In this document: positions 55,243 through 63,998 of the stretch, one piece after another
Layout of the letters: each line of letters starts with the position of its first letter
Position numbering within the stretch: position 1 is the stretch's first letter
The notes under the pieces: generated by a model
Database searches by the model: none
What the model saw: the letters and a program-made list of their open reading frames with translations, nothing else
What the model was told of the DNA's origin: nothing
NCBI RefSeq assembly: GCF_035984655.1
Contig: NZ_JAXCHT010000002.1
Location: forward strand, 124,001 to 188,000
Reading direction: 5' to 3'
DNA length: 64,000 nt
DNA from: Actimicrobium sp035984655
Lineage (GTDB): Bacteria > Pseudomonadota > Gammaproteobacteria > Burkholderiales > Burkholderiaceae_D
Program-made: the position numbers and the translations under genes

Positions 55243-55293
55243 ATTTGTTGGTTAGAGTACGGCGGGTCACATTAGCCACCCTAGGAGCTCTTA

Positions 55294-56340
55294 ATGCAAC
55301 TTAACAAAATTCTCAAATCAGTAGCGGTGCTCGCCACCGGTGCGGTCATGGTTCTGTCCACAGCAGTTGCTGCTGACATGACGGGTGCCGGTGCCACATT
55401 TCCTTACCCAATCTATTCAAAATGGGCTGAAGCCTACAAAAAATCCACCGGCAATGGCTTGAACTATCAATCGATCGGTTCGGGCGGCGGTATCAAGCAG
55501 ATCAAGGCCAAGACCGTCGACTTCGGCGCGTCCGACATGCCACTGAAAATCGAAGATCTTGACGCTGATGGCCTGATGCAGTTCCCGGCAATCATCGGCG
55601 GCGTAGTCCCGGTCGTCAATCTCGAAGGCATCGCGCCAGGCCAGATGAAATTGACCGGCGACGTCATCGCCGGTATCTATCTCGGCAAAATCACCAAATG
55701 GAATGCTCCGGAAATCGTCGCATTGAACGCCGGCGTCAAACTGCCCGCTGACGATATCACGGTTGTGCATCGCGCTGACGGTTCCGGCACGACCTTTTTG
55801 TTCTCGGACTACCTGTCCAAGGTCAATGCTGACTTCAAAACCACCGTTGGCGCCGGTACGGCGATCAAGTGGCCAGTGGGTGTGGGCGGCAAGGGTAACG
55901 AAGGCGTCGCCGCCAACGTGCAGCGCATCAAGAATTCGATTGGCTATGTCGAGTACGCGTACGCCAAGAAAAACAAGATGGCCTACACGCAATTGAAGAA
56001 CAAGGACGGCCAGTTCGTGTCGCCCGATGACGATAACTTCAAGGCAGCGGCTGCCGGTGCTGACTGGGCGAAGACGCCGGGCTTCGGCGTCGTGCTGACC
56101 GACCAGGCTGGCAAGATCACGTGGCCAATCACTGGCGCCTCGTTCATCATCATGTACAAATCTCAAGTTGATGCTGCCAAAGGCAAGGAAGTGTTGAAGT
56201 TCTTTGATTGGGCCTTCAAAAATGGTTCCGCCATGGCGACCGAACTCGATTACGTCCCGCTGCCAACCGCATTGACCAAGTCGATCGAAGACGTCTGGAA
56301 AGCGCAGTTGAAGGATTCGTCAGGCAAGGCAATCTGGTAA
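55294..56340 (+). CDS. pstS: Phosphate ABC transporter substrate-binding protein
   Basis: A 348-residue periplasmic phosphate-binding protein. A signal peptide ending AVAADMTGAG precedes the mature start GAGATFPYPIYSKWAEAYKK. Phosphate ligands are in IGSGGGIKQI, VDFGASDMPL and HRADGSGTTFLFSDYLSKV. TAGGAG lies about 7 nt before the ATG. First gene of pstSCAB-phoUBR, behind a Pho box. A long stem-loop separates it from pstC, which fits the need for more binding protein than permease. Confidence 0.97.
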   Translation: MQLNKILKSVAVLATGAVMVLSTAVAADMTGAGATFPYPIYSKWAEAYKKSTGNGLNYQSIGSGGGIKQIKAKTVDFGASDMPLKIEDLDADGLMQFPAIIGGVVPVVNLEGIAPGQMKLTGDVIAGIYLGKITKWNAPEIVALNAGVKLPADDITVVHRADGSGTTFLFSDYLSKVNADFKTTVGAGTAIKWPVGVGGKGNEGVAANVQRIKNSIGYVEYAYAKKNKMAYTQLKNKDGQFVSPDDDNFKAAAAGADWAKTPGFGVVLTDQAGKITWPITGASFIIMYKSQVDAAKGKEVLKFFDWAFKNGSAMATELDYVPLPTALTKSIEDVWKAQLKDSSGKAIW

Positions 56341-56371
56341 GTCAAGGTTGATTTTCGCGTAATACTCGCAG

Positions 56372-56405
56372 CTTCGGATGAACGCCGTCAGGTGTTCATC
56401 CGAAG
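56372..56405 (+). promoter_or_regulatory. pstS-pstC intercistronic stem-loop
   Basis: CTTCGGATGAAC and GTTCATCCGAAG pair perfectly over 12 bp and extend by three more pairs (one wobble) to a GTCA loop. No T-tract follows, so it is less likely a full terminator than a processing or stability element that protects pstS mRNA and lowers downstream expression. Confidence 0.65.
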
Positions 56406-56429
56406 TCGCTTACATCGAGTGCCACAATT

Positions 56430-57458
56430 ATGAGCGCAAATATTTCTACCTTATCGATGTCGACCCCGGAGCAGGACAAGGATCTCGCGCAAGCGATACT
56501 GGCCGCAAAGCGGATGGCGGTCACGATGCGCAAGCAGCGTCTGCAGGATTTCATTTTTCACAAAATTACGTTCGGTTTTGCCTTTAGCGTCTTGCTGGTG
56601 CTGGTCGGCATTATCATTTCTCTCATGATGGGAGCCTGGCCCGCGTTCAAGGAATTCGGGCCGGCTTTCATCACCACCGTCGAGTGGGACCCGGTCAACG
56701 ACAAATACGGCGCGCTGATCGCCATTGTCGGCACGCTGACCACGTCGTTTATTGCGTTGCTGATCGCATTTCCGCTCAGCTTTGGCATTGCCCTTTTTCT
56801 GACCGAAATCTGCCCCACCTGGCTGCGTCGACCGCTGGGTGCTGCGGTTGAATTGCTCGCGGGTGTCCCGAGCATCATTTACGGCATGTGGGGCCTGTTC
56901 GTGTTTGCGCCCATTTTTGCCGATTACGTGCAACCGGCCATGTCTGCGACCCTCGGGAACGTGCCGGTCATCGGTGCCTTGTTCAAGGGACCGATGATGG
57001 GGATCGGCATCCTGACCGCAGGCTTGATCCTGTCTGTAATGATCATTCCCTTCATCGCTTCGGTGATGCGCGACGTCTTCGAAGTCGTGCCCGAAGTGCT
57101 CAAGGAATCGGCGTACGCACTGGGCTGCACCAAGTGGGAAGTGGTGCGCAAGGTGGTGCTCCCTTACACCAAGACCGGTGTGGTTGGCGGCGTCATGTTG
57201 GGACTGGGCCGCGCCCTCGGCGAAACGATGGCAGTCACCTTCGTGATCGGAAATGCGCACAATTTGTCGTGGTCGCTTTTCGCGCCGGGCAACAGTATCG
57301 CGTCAACCCTGGCCAATGAATTCGCCGAGGCAGAATCGACACTGCATATGGCATCGCTGTTCGCGCTCGGCTTGATTCTGTTCGTCATTACTTTCGTGGT
57401 TCTCGGAGCGGCAAAGATAATGCTGCACAACATGGAGAAAAAGGAAGGTTCCGCATGA
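56430..57458 (+). CDS. pstC: Phosphate ABC transporter permease PstC
   Basis: A 342-residue inner-membrane permease with six main helices. The ABC permease EAA-type loop is KESAYALGCTKWEVVRKVVL. Also typical are FPLSFGIALFLTEICPTWLR and LLAGVPSIIYGMWGLFVFAP. An N-terminal cytoplasmic extension of about 45 residues (MSANISTLSMSTPEQDKDL) precedes the first helix. It pairs with PstA in the phosphate channel. Its stop overlaps the pstA start (ATGA). Confidence 0.96.
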   Translation: MSANISTLSMSTPEQDKDLAQAILAAKRMAVTMRKQRLQDFIFHKITFGFAFSVLLVLVGIIISLMMGAWPAFKEFGPAFITTVEWDPVNDKYGALIAIVGTLTTSFIALLIAFPLSFGIALFLTEICPTWLRRPLGAAVELLAGVPSIIYGMWGLFVFAPIFADYVQPAMSATLGNVPVIGALFKGPMMGIGILTAGLILSVMIIPFIASVMRDVFEVVPEVLKESAYALGCTKWEVVRKVVLPYTKTGVVGGVMLGLGRALGETMAVTFVIGNAHNLSWSLFAPGNSIASTLANEFAEAESTLHMASLFALGLILFVITFVVLGAAKIMLHNMEKKEGSA

Positions 57459-58300
57459 ATCCAATTTACCGCCAACGTCTGTGGGTTCATCGCATTGGTA
57501 TCGCCCTGTCGTTTCTGGCGATGGCCATTGGCTTGTTCTTCCTGATGTGGATCCTTTTTACTCTGCTGATCAAGGGCTTCAGTTCGCTCAGTCTGGTCAT
57601 GTTCACCGAAACCACGCCATCGCCGGGTGGTGAGGGAGGTGGTCTGCTCAATCCGATCGTCGGCAGTTTGCTAATGGTCGGCATTGCCACAGCGGTAAGC
57701 ACGCCGATCGGCATCCTCGCCGGAATCTATCTGGCCGAATATGGCGAGCGCAGCTGGTTCGCGCAAGTCACGCGTTTCGTCACCGACATCATGTTGTCGG
57801 CGCCGTCGATCGTGATTGGCTTGTTCGTGTATGCGATTTATGTCGCCAACGTCAAACATTTTTCCGGCTGGGCGGGGACGTTTGCGATTTCCTTGATCGC
57901 CGTCCCGGTGGTGGTCCGCACCACCGATAACATGCTCAAACTGGTGCCGAACAGTTTGCTCGAAGCGGCCTTTGCCCTGGGTGCGCCGCGTTGGAAAGTG
58001 GCGACGTTGGTGCGCTTGCGTGCGGTCAAGGCGGGTGTCATGACGGGTGCACTGTTGGCCTTGGCGCGCATCTCCGGCGAAACCGCGCCGCTGCTGTTCA
58101 CCGCACTGAATAACCAGTTCTTCAGTGCCAATATGAATGCGCCAATGGCCAATCTTCCCGTTGTCATTTTCCAGTTTGCGATGAGCCCGTATGATAATTG
58201 GCGCGACCTCGCCTGGGCAGGCGCATTGCTGGTGACCTTCACCGTGTTGGGTTTGAATATCCTGTCGCGCACGCTGTTCAATCAAAAAATCAAGGCTTGA
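57455..58300 (+). CDS. pstA: Phosphate ABC transporter permease PstA
   Basis: A 281-residue permease partner of PstC with six helices. The signature FTETTPSPGGEGGGLLNPIV is the classic PstA N-terminal motif. The EAA loop is NSLLEAAFALGAPRWKVATL. ISGETAPLLFTALNNQFF follows. Translation is coupled to pstC by a 4-bp overlap, and pstB starts 6 bp after its stop. Confidence 0.96.
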   Translation: MNPIYRQRLWVHRIGIALSFLAMAIGLFFLMWILFTLLIKGFSSLSLVMFTETTPSPGGEGGGLLNPIVGSLLMVGIATAVSTPIGILAGIYLAEYGERSWFAQVTRFVTDIMLSAPSIVIGLFVYAIYVANVKHFSGWAGTFAISLIAVPVVVRTTDNMLKLVPNSLLEAAFALGAPRWKVATLVRLRAVKAGVMTGALLALARISGETAPLLFTALNNQFFSANMNAPMANLPVVIFQFAMSPYDNWRDLAWAGALLVTFTVLGLNILSRTLFNQKIKA

Positions 58301-58306
58301 TCTCCA

Positions 58307-59086
58307 ATGACGAATCCCAACGCTGCTGACCAAAAGCCAACCATCGCCATCTCAGGATTGAATTTTTTCTACGGCAATTTTCAAGGCCTGAAGAACATCA
58401 ACCTGAATATTCATGAGAAAAAAGTGACGGCCTTCATCGGCCCGTCCGGCTGCGGCAAATCGACTCTGTTGCGCACGCTCAACCGAATGTACGACCTGTA
58501 CCCGGGGCAGCGCGCCGAAGGCAAGATCCTGTACCACGACAAGAACATCCTGGACCCGGGGCAAGACGTCAATATGCTGCGCGCCAAGGTCGGTATGGTG
58601 TTTCAAAAGCCGACGCCGTTTCCGATGTCGGTGTATGACAACATTGCGTTCGGCGTGCGACTGTACGAAAACCTGCCGAAGGGAGAAATGGACGAGCGCG
58701 TCGAGTGGGCGCTCAATAAGGCCGCACTGTGGGGCGAAGTCAAGGATAAGCTCAACAAGAGCGGTCTGAGCCTGTCGGGTGGCCAGCAGCAACGTTTGTG
58801 CATTGCGCGCGCGGTGTCGGTCAAACCGGATGTGTTGTTGCTCGACGAGCCGACCTCGGCACTCGACCCGATCTCGACAGCCAAGATCGAGGAATTGATC
58901 AGCGAGCTCAAAACCGACTACACCATCACGATCGTGACGCACAACATGCAACAGGCTGCGCGTTGCTCGGATTACACTGCATACATGTATCTGGGCGAAT
59001 TGGTGGAATTTGGTGAAACAGATCAGATTTTCATGAACCCGGCAAAAAAAGAAACGCAGGATTACATCACCGGTCGCTTCGGTTGA
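58307..59086 (+). CDS. pstB: Phosphate ABC transporter ATPase
   Basis: A 259-residue cytoplasmic ATPase powering PstCA. It has Walker A GPSGCGKST, the Q-loop in VGMVFQKPTPFPMSVYDNIA, the ABC signature LSGGQQQRL, Walker B LLLDEPTSALDP and the H-loop in IVTHNMQQAARCSDYTA. Length and N-terminus (FFYGNFQGLKNINLNI) are typical. phoU follows after 46 bp. Confidence 0.97.
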   Translation: MTNPNAADQKPTIAISGLNFFYGNFQGLKNINLNIHEKKVTAFIGPSGCGKSTLLRTLNRMYDLYPGQRAEGKILYHDKNILDPGQDVNMLRAKVGMVFQKPTPFPMSVYDNIAFGVRLYENLPKGEMDERVEWALNKAALWGEVKDKLNKSGLSLSGGQQQRLCIARAVSVKPDVLLLDEPTSALDPISTAKIEELISELKTDYTITIVTHNMQQAARCSDYTAYMYLGELVEFGETDQIFMNPAKKETQDYITGRFG

Positions 59087-59132
59087 TTGTTTTCGTACAG
59101 AGCCTCAGGCAAAACAGTTCAGGAGAATTTTG

Positions 59133-59834
59133 ATGACCGGTGAACACTCTTCAAAGCAATACGATACGGATCTGGAATCGATCCGTTCCAAGGTTCTGCT
59201 CATGGGCGGCCTGGTCGAAAGCCAGTTCCGCGACGCCATGGTGGCGTTTCGCACCGGGAATGTCGAAATGGCCTTTGCGGTGGTCAAGGGTGATGACAGC
59301 GTCAACAAGCTCGAAGTCCAGCTCGATGACACATGCAGCCATTTGATCGTGCGGCGTCAGCCGACGGCCAATGACTTGCGCACCGTGATGGCAACGGTCA
59401 AGGTCATTACCGATCTGGAGCGCATTGGTGACGAAGCCACAAAGATCGCCCGCACCACCGCCAGCATGCAGGAGCGCGGCGCCATGATCATCAATCACTA
59501 CGAAACCGTGCGTGTCATCGCCAACAGTGCCGCCGACATGTTGCACGATTCGCTGGATGCGTTTGCCCGGCTCGATTCGAAACAGGCACTCCGTTTGATC
59601 GCACAGGATGAGGTCATCGACCATGAATTCCGCTCGATCATGCGCAGCCTGATCACTTTCATGATGGAAGACCCCCGCACCATTTCCTCGGCGCTGGACA
59701 CCCTGTGGGTCGCCAAAGCGATCGAGCGGATTGGCGATCATGCCAAGAATATCGCCGAATACGTCATCTATATTGTCGAAGGCAAGGATATCCGGCATTC
59801 CGATTACGCCAGTACGGCTGACCTGGACGAATGA
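59133..59834 (+). CDS. phoU: Phosphate signalling regulator PhoU
   Basis: A 233-residue helical protein that links PstSCAB to the PhoR kinase and represses the Pho response when phosphate is plentiful. Two three-helix PhoU repeats are visible, with metal-cluster motifs DLERIGDEATKIARTT in the first and AIERIGDHAKNIAEYVIYIV in the second. AGGAGA lies 6-7 nt before the ATG at 59133; a TTG just upstream is out-competed. Gene order pstB-phoU-phoB is standard for betaproteobacteria. Confidence 0.96.
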   Translation: MTGEHSSKQYDTDLESIRSKVLLMGGLVESQFRDAMVAFRTGNVEMAFAVVKGDDSVNKLEVQLDDTCSHLIVRRQPTANDLRTVMATVKVITDLERIGDEATKIARTTASMQERGAMIINHYETVRVIANSAADMLHDSLDAFARLDSKQALRLIAQDEVIDHEFRSIMRSLITFMMEDPRTISSALDTLWVAKAIERIGDHAKNIAEYVIYIVEGKDIRHSDYASTADLDE

Positions 59835-59843
59835 CCGCGGACT

Positions 59844-60533
59844 ATGGCTGTTGATAAAACCACGATCCTGATTGTCGAAGACGAACCCGCCATTGTCGAG
59901 CTGGTCAGTTTCACCTTGCGGGAAGCGGGCTGGAACTCGATGGCGGTCAATACCGCCGCAGAGGCCTGGGAATTCATTCAGCGCCGCACGCCGCATTTGA
60001 TCCTGCTCGACTGGATGTTGCCGGACCAGACCGGATTGCGCTTGCTGTCGCGCATCCGCACGGATCGGCAACTGCATGAAGTCCCGGTAATCATGCTCAC
60101 TGCCAAGACGATGGAAGAAGACAAGATCGCCGGCCTCGACAATGGCGCCGACGACTACATTACCAAGCCGTTCTCGCCGCGTGAACTGACCGCCCGCATC
60201 AAGGCACTGTTGCGCAGGAAGAGTCCGGAGCACGCCCAGAATTTAATGCGCGCCGGCACCGTTACGCTCGACCCGGTCAGTTGCAGTGTCAGCCTGTCCG
60301 ACCAGAAGATCGATATCGGTCACGCTGAATTCAAGCTGCTGAAATTTTTCCTCGCGCATCCGGAACGTGTGTTCAGCCGTACCCAGCTTCTCGACAAGGT
60401 GTGGGGCGATCACGTGGTGATCGAAGAGCGCACCGTCGACGTCCATGTGCTGCGTTTGCGCAAGGCGTTGAAGGAAGCCGAGCATTTGATTCGCACCGTC
60501 CGCAGTGTTGGTTATATGCTGTCCGAAAAATAA
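59844..60533 (+). CDS. phoB: Phosphate regulon response regulator PhoB
   Basis: A 229-residue OmpR-family regulator. The receiver domain has the acidic pair VEDEP, phospho-acceptor Asp in LILLDWMLPDQTGLRLL and switch Lys in DDYITKPFSPREL. The winged-helix DNA-binding domain (about 130-228) ends VDVHVLRLRKALKEAEHLIR. It binds Pho boxes such as the two in the ppk/pstS gap. phoR follows 9 bp after its stop. Confidence 0.96.
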   Translation: MAVDKTTILIVEDEPAIVELVSFTLREAGWNSMAVNTAAEAWEFIQRRTPHLILLDWMLPDQTGLRLLSRIRTDRQLHEVPVIMLTAKTMEEDKIAGLDNGADDYITKPFSPRELTARIKALLRRKSPEHAQNLMRAGTVTLDPVSCSVSLSDQKIDIGHAEFKLLKFFLAHPERVFSRTQLLDKVWGDHVVIEERTVDVHVLRLRKALKEAEHLIRTVRSVGYMLSEK

Positions 60534-60542
60534 AGACCCTCA

Positions 60543-61859
60543 ATGAATTCCAGGCTGGCGTTTTGGTTACCGGCAATGCTGCGGTTGTTTGGTGTGTTGA
60601 TGCTGTCGAGCGTGATCGGTTTCTTCTTCGGCAGCATTTCCGGCCTCGTCGCGGCCGCACTGGCACTCGCGTTCATCGCCTTGATGCAGCTGAGCTACCT
60701 GTATCGCCTCAATAGCTGGCTGGATGATCCCGACAGCGCCCGTCTGCCGGATGGCTGGGGCGCCTGGACGGACGTCTTCTCGCGCCTGTACCGGATGCGC
60801 CGCGATGATGAAAAACACCAGACCGAGCTCATTGAGTGGCTGGCGCGGTTTCGCCAGGCGATGAGCCTGCTGCCCGACGGTGTGGTCATCATGGATGACG
60901 TGCTGTTTCTCGAATGGTGCAATCCGGCCGCGGAGCGCCACCTCGGGCTGAAGCTGGACCGCGACGAGGGCATGCGCGTGACCAATCTGATCCGCAATCC
61001 GGATTTCATGGATTACATCATCCTGGGACGCTATGAGCAGCCGCTGATACTGGCGCTCAAGGATCGCAAGCTGATCCTGCAAATCATCCCGTTCGAAAAT
61101 CGCCGCCAGATTCTGGTCACGCACGACGCCACCGAATCGGAGCGGATCGAAATGATGCGGCGTGATTTCATCGCCAATGCCTCGCACGAATTGCGCACGC
61201 CGCTGACGGTCATCAACGGCTTTCTCGAAATCGCCTACCTGCAGCCGAATCTCGATTCACAGACGCGCATGTCGCATCTGAAACTGATGGCCGAGCAGGG
61301 CCAGCGCATGCAGAATCTGGTCGAGGACATGTTGACGCTGACCCGGCTGGAATCGGTCGATTATCCAATGCGCCCGGAGCGCGTCGCGATCCATTCGCTG
61401 CTGGAGCAGATCCAGCAGGAAGCCGAGGCGCTGTCGGCCGGCAAGCACACCATTACGCTGCATGTCGACGGCCCCGATATCAATGGCAGCACCGACGAAT
61501 TGCGCAGTGCGTTCGGCAACCTGGTCTCCAATGCCGTGCGCTACACGCCGACCGACGGCGCCATCAAGATCAGCTGGATCGAAGCCAACTCCGGGCCGCA
61601 ATTCATTGTCCAGGACAATGGCATCGGCATTCGCCCGGAGCATATCTCGCGGCTGACCGAGCGCTTCTATCGGGTCGACAAAAGCCGCTCGCGCGAGACC
61701 AAGGGCACCGGGCTCGGTCTGGCCATCGTCAAGCACGTGTTGTTGCGCCACTCTGCGGCACTGGTGATCGAGTCGACGCAGGGCGAGGGCAGTCTGTTCA
61801 AGGTGAAGTTTCCGTCCAACGCCGTGCATCATCCCCAGCCGGTTGATCAGGCGTCGTGA
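60543..61859 (+). CDS. phoR: Phosphate regulon sensor kinase PhoR
   Basis: A 438-residue membrane kinase without a large periplasmic domain, as usual for PhoR. Two N-terminal helices (LRLFGVLMLSSVIGFFFGSI, GLVAAALALAFIALMQLSYL) are followed by a PAS domain (LLPDGVVIMDDVLFLEWCNP). Next come HisKA with the phospho-His in IANASHELRTPLTVINGF and HATPase with NLVSNAVRYTPTDG and GTGLGLAIVKHVL. It signals phosphate shortage to PhoB under PhoU/Pst control. Its last 13 bp overlap the convergent AhpD-like gene. Confidence 0.95.
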   Translation: MNSRLAFWLPAMLRLFGVLMLSSVIGFFFGSISGLVAAALALAFIALMQLSYLYRLNSWLDDPDSARLPDGWGAWTDVFSRLYRMRRDDEKHQTELIEWLARFRQAMSLLPDGVVIMDDVLFLEWCNPAAERHLGLKLDRDEGMRVTNLIRNPDFMDYIILGRYEQPLILALKDRKLILQIIPFENRRQILVTHDATESERIEMMRRDFIANASHELRTPLTVINGFLEIAYLQPNLDSQTRMSHLKLMAEQGQRMQNLVEDMLTLTRLESVDYPMRPERVAIHSLLEQIQQEAEALSAGKHTITLHVDGPDINGSTDELRSAFGNLVSNAVRYTPTDGAIKISWIEANSGPQFIVQDNGIGIRPEHISRLTERFYRVDKSRSRETKGTGLGLAIVKHVLLRHSAALVIESTQGEGSLFKVKFPSNAVHHPQPVDQAS

Positions 61860-62368
61860 TCCAGCTGCAAGGCTTCCAGAAAGCGCGAGACCATGTTGTA
61901 CGCCGCAATGGTGGCGGTCAGCTCGACCATTTCGCGTTGGCTTAGCTCCGCATTGATCGCGTCGAACACCGCCTGCGGCACCCGGATCGTGGTGGTCATT
62001 GCATCGGTATAGTCAATTACCTTGAGATCGACGGTGTCAAAATGCGCGCGAAAATCCGGCCTGCGCAAGGCGTCCAGCTGCGCTGTGGTGTAGCCTTCGG
62101 CCAGCGCAAACGGGACATGCTGCGCGAACTCGTAGTCGGCCTCATTTAATACTGCAATGCGCAAGATCGCCAGTTCGCGATAGCGCGCCGACAAGTCGCA
62201 TTGCTGGCGAATCGCCGTGAGCAATTGCCGCCAGCCGTCCGCCACGGGCGGGCTTTGGAGCAGCATTTTGTACAGGTTGATCATTTTGCCGCCGCGCTCG
62301 GCGGCGATGCGTTGTGCCAATGGCGCAATGGCGGGGTGGGACGGGTCGGCGTAGGGGAGGCGGGCCAT
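61847..62368 (-). CDS. Carboxymuconolactone decarboxylase-like (AhpD fold) protein
   Basis: A 173-residue helical protein of the CMD/AhpD family. YRELAILRIAVLNEADYEFA matches the conserved core; the position of the first redox Cys of AhpD (CxxC before AxxH) is not filled, as in the non-peroxidatic members, but HVPFALAEGYTTAQL is typical. An oxidoreductase or lactone-related role cannot be decided. The ATG at 62368 (MARLPYADPSHP) fits the family; a longer frame to 62425 exists. It overlaps the phoR 3' end on the opposite strand. Confidence 0.8.
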   Translation of the reverse strand: MARLPYADPSHPAIAPLAQRIAAERGGKMINLYKMLLQSPPVADGWRQLLTAIRQQCDLSARYRELAILRIAVLNEADYEFAQHVPFALAEGYTTAQLDALRRPDFRAHFDTVDLKVIDYTDAMTTTIRVPQAVFDAINAELSQREMVELTATIAAYNMVSRFLEALQLDHDA

Positions 62369-62484
62369 CAAGAAATCCGGTTGGTTGCACAAGGCCCCGA
62401 TTGTGCCATTGAACCCGGAACCCACTTGCCTTTCCGCATTGCTTGTATGATCGAGCGCTCCGCATCCACTGGTTGACTGAACTC

Positions 62485-63411
62485 ATGGCATTTCCCGTCC
62501 CCCGCAGCATCCGGCTTCTCCTGACTACCCTTTTGCTGGGTGCCTGCAGCACGACGCCGGTGGTCACGCCGGTGGCGCCTGTCCCCGTCCCGGCGCCGGT
62601 ATCGGTGATCAAGCCGGCCCACCCGATCAAGATCGGGCTGGCACTTGGTGGCGGCGCGGCGCGCGGTTTCGCCCACATTGGCGTAATCAAGGCGCTCGAA
62701 GCGCAGGGCATCTATCCGGATATCGTGGTTGGCACCAGTGCCGGCAGTCTGGTCGGCGCCTTGTACGCGGCCGGGAACAATGGCTATGCGCTGCAAAGGA
62801 TGGCGCTCGACATGGACGAAGCCACCATCTCCGACTGGAGTGTGCCGTTGTTCGCCAAAGCCAGCGGCGTGCTCAAGGGCGAGGCGCTGCAGAATTACGT
62901 CAACAAGGCGGTCAATAACGTAACGATCGAAAAATTCAAATTGCCATTTGGCGCGGTCGCCACCGATCTCAACAGCGGCATGTCGATCCTGTTCCGCAAG
63001 GGCAATGCCGGTCTGGCGGTGCGCGCATCGTCGGCGGTGCCGGGGGTGTTTCAGCCGGTGCGCGTCGGCGAGCGGTCGTATGTCGACGGCGGCCTGGTGT
63101 CGCCGGTGCCGGTGCGCTTTGCGCGCGAGATGGGTGCTGACTTCGTGATCGCCGTGAATATTTCCACTCAGCCGGACGCGCAAGCGGCATCAAGCTCACT
63201 GGATGTGCTGATGCAGACGTTCGCGATCATGGGACAAAGCATCAACCGGGTTGAGTTGAAGGACGCCGACATCGTCATTCGCCCGGGGCTGGGCTCGATG
63301 AAGGGAAGCGATTTCGGCGGACGCAATCTGGCGATCCTGGCTGGTGAGCAGGCCACGACGGCGGTGCTGGCCGAATTGCGGCAAAAACTCAAGCTGCGTC
63401 GCGAGCAATAA
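62485..63411 (+). CDS. Patatin-like phospholipase lipoprotein (RssA/NTE type)
   Basis: A 308-residue lipoprotein: signal peptide with lipobox LLGAC, a Pro/Val linker, then a patatin domain. The oxyanion loop is LALGGGAARGFAHIGVIKAL, the nucleophile Ser in VVGTSAGSLVGALY (GxSxG) and the catalytic Asp in YVDGGLVSPVPV (DGG). The family has Ser-Asp dyad lipid acyl hydrolase activity; a lipidated form would act on envelope phospholipids. It is a single gene converging on the NlpC/P60 gene with a shared terminator. Confidence 0.9.
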   Translation: MAFPVPRSIRLLLTTLLLGACSTTPVVTPVAPVPVPAPVSVIKPAHPIKIGLALGGGAARGFAHIGVIKALEAQGIYPDIVVGTSAGSLVGALYAAGNNGYALQRMALDMDEATISDWSVPLFAKASGVLKGEALQNYVNKAVNNVTIEKFKLPFGAVATDLNSGMSILFRKGNAGLAVRASSAVPGVFQPVRVGERSYVDGGLVSPVPVRFAREMGADFVIAVNISTQPDAQAASSSLDVLMQTFAIMGQSINRVELKDADIVIRPGLGSMKGSDFGGRNLAILAGEQATTAVLAELRQKLKLRREQ

Positions 63412-63412
63412 A

Positions 63413-63438
63413 AAACCGCCTCGATGGCGAGGCGGTTT
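63413..63438. terminator. Terminator between the patatin and NlpC/P60 genes
   Basis: An 11-bp perfect stem (AAACCGCCTCG / CGAGGCGGTTT) with loop ATGG starts just after the patatin-gene stop. On the minus strand it is followed by a T-run, so it is a strong terminator for the leftward NlpC/P60 gene. Rightward the T-tract is short, so it may also work, more weakly, for the patatin gene. Confidence 0.85.
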
Positions 63439-63455
63439 GCACTGAACGGCGCGGG

Positions 63456-63998
63456 TTATTGATGTTCTGGAGCAGTGATCCTACGCGCGCCATTGAAGCG
63501 GCTCTTCCAGTAGCCGATTTCCATGCTCTCGACCCGTACCTGACCACCTGCCGAGGGCGAGTGAATGAATTTGTTGTCGCCCAAATAAATGCCGACATGC
63601 GAGAAGCCGCGGCGCAACGTGTTGTAGAACACCAGGTCGCCAGGTTGCAATTCCCGGCTCTCGACCTTTTCGCCAACGCGGCTGATTTCTTCGGCGGTGC
63701 GCGGCAGGGTTGCACCCCACGCTTGCTTGAATACGTACTGCACCAGACCGCTGCAGTCGAGTCCATTCTCCGGTGTATTGCCACCCATCCGATACTTGAT
63801 CCCAATCAAACCAAATGCATTCATGGCCAGTTCGGACGCCCGGCTGCCGAAGTCCTGCAATTTTGCCAGTGCCACATTCATCGGCGGGTCGGTAATGTCT
63901 GCCGCCATTGCCGAGCCCGGCAGCGCGCACGCACACATCAGCAGGGCGCTGGCTGAGACGCGGCGAATACACAGGAAGGATTGGAAAGTTGTCGGCAA
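63456..63998 (-). CDS. NlpC/P60 peptidoglycan endopeptidase (5' end may lie outside the window)
   Basis: A protein of at least 180 residues with a signal peptide (SALLMCACALPGSAMAAD) and a C-terminal NlpC/P60 domain. The catalytic Cys is in GLDCSGLVQYVFKQAW, His in RRGFSHVGIYLGDNKFIHSP and a further polar residue after it. This family cuts the stem peptide of murein. The first codon seen is a TTG two bases from the window edge, so the true start may be upstream. A terminator follows the gene. Confidence 0.9.
   Translation of the reverse strand: MPTTFQSFLCIRRVSASALLMCACALPGSAMAADITDPPMNVALAKLQDFGSRASELAMNAFGLIGIKYRMGGNTPENGLDCSGLVQYVFKQAWGATLPRTAEEISRVGEKVESRELQPGDLVFYNTLRRGFSHVGIYLGDNKFIHSPSAGGQVRVESMEIGYWKSRFNGARRITAPEHQ

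Noticed and set aside
62402..62435. A GGAACC upstream of the patatin-like gene as a possible hrp box
   Set aside because: No CCACNNA-like element at 15 or 16 bp; the gene is an ordinary lipoprotein.
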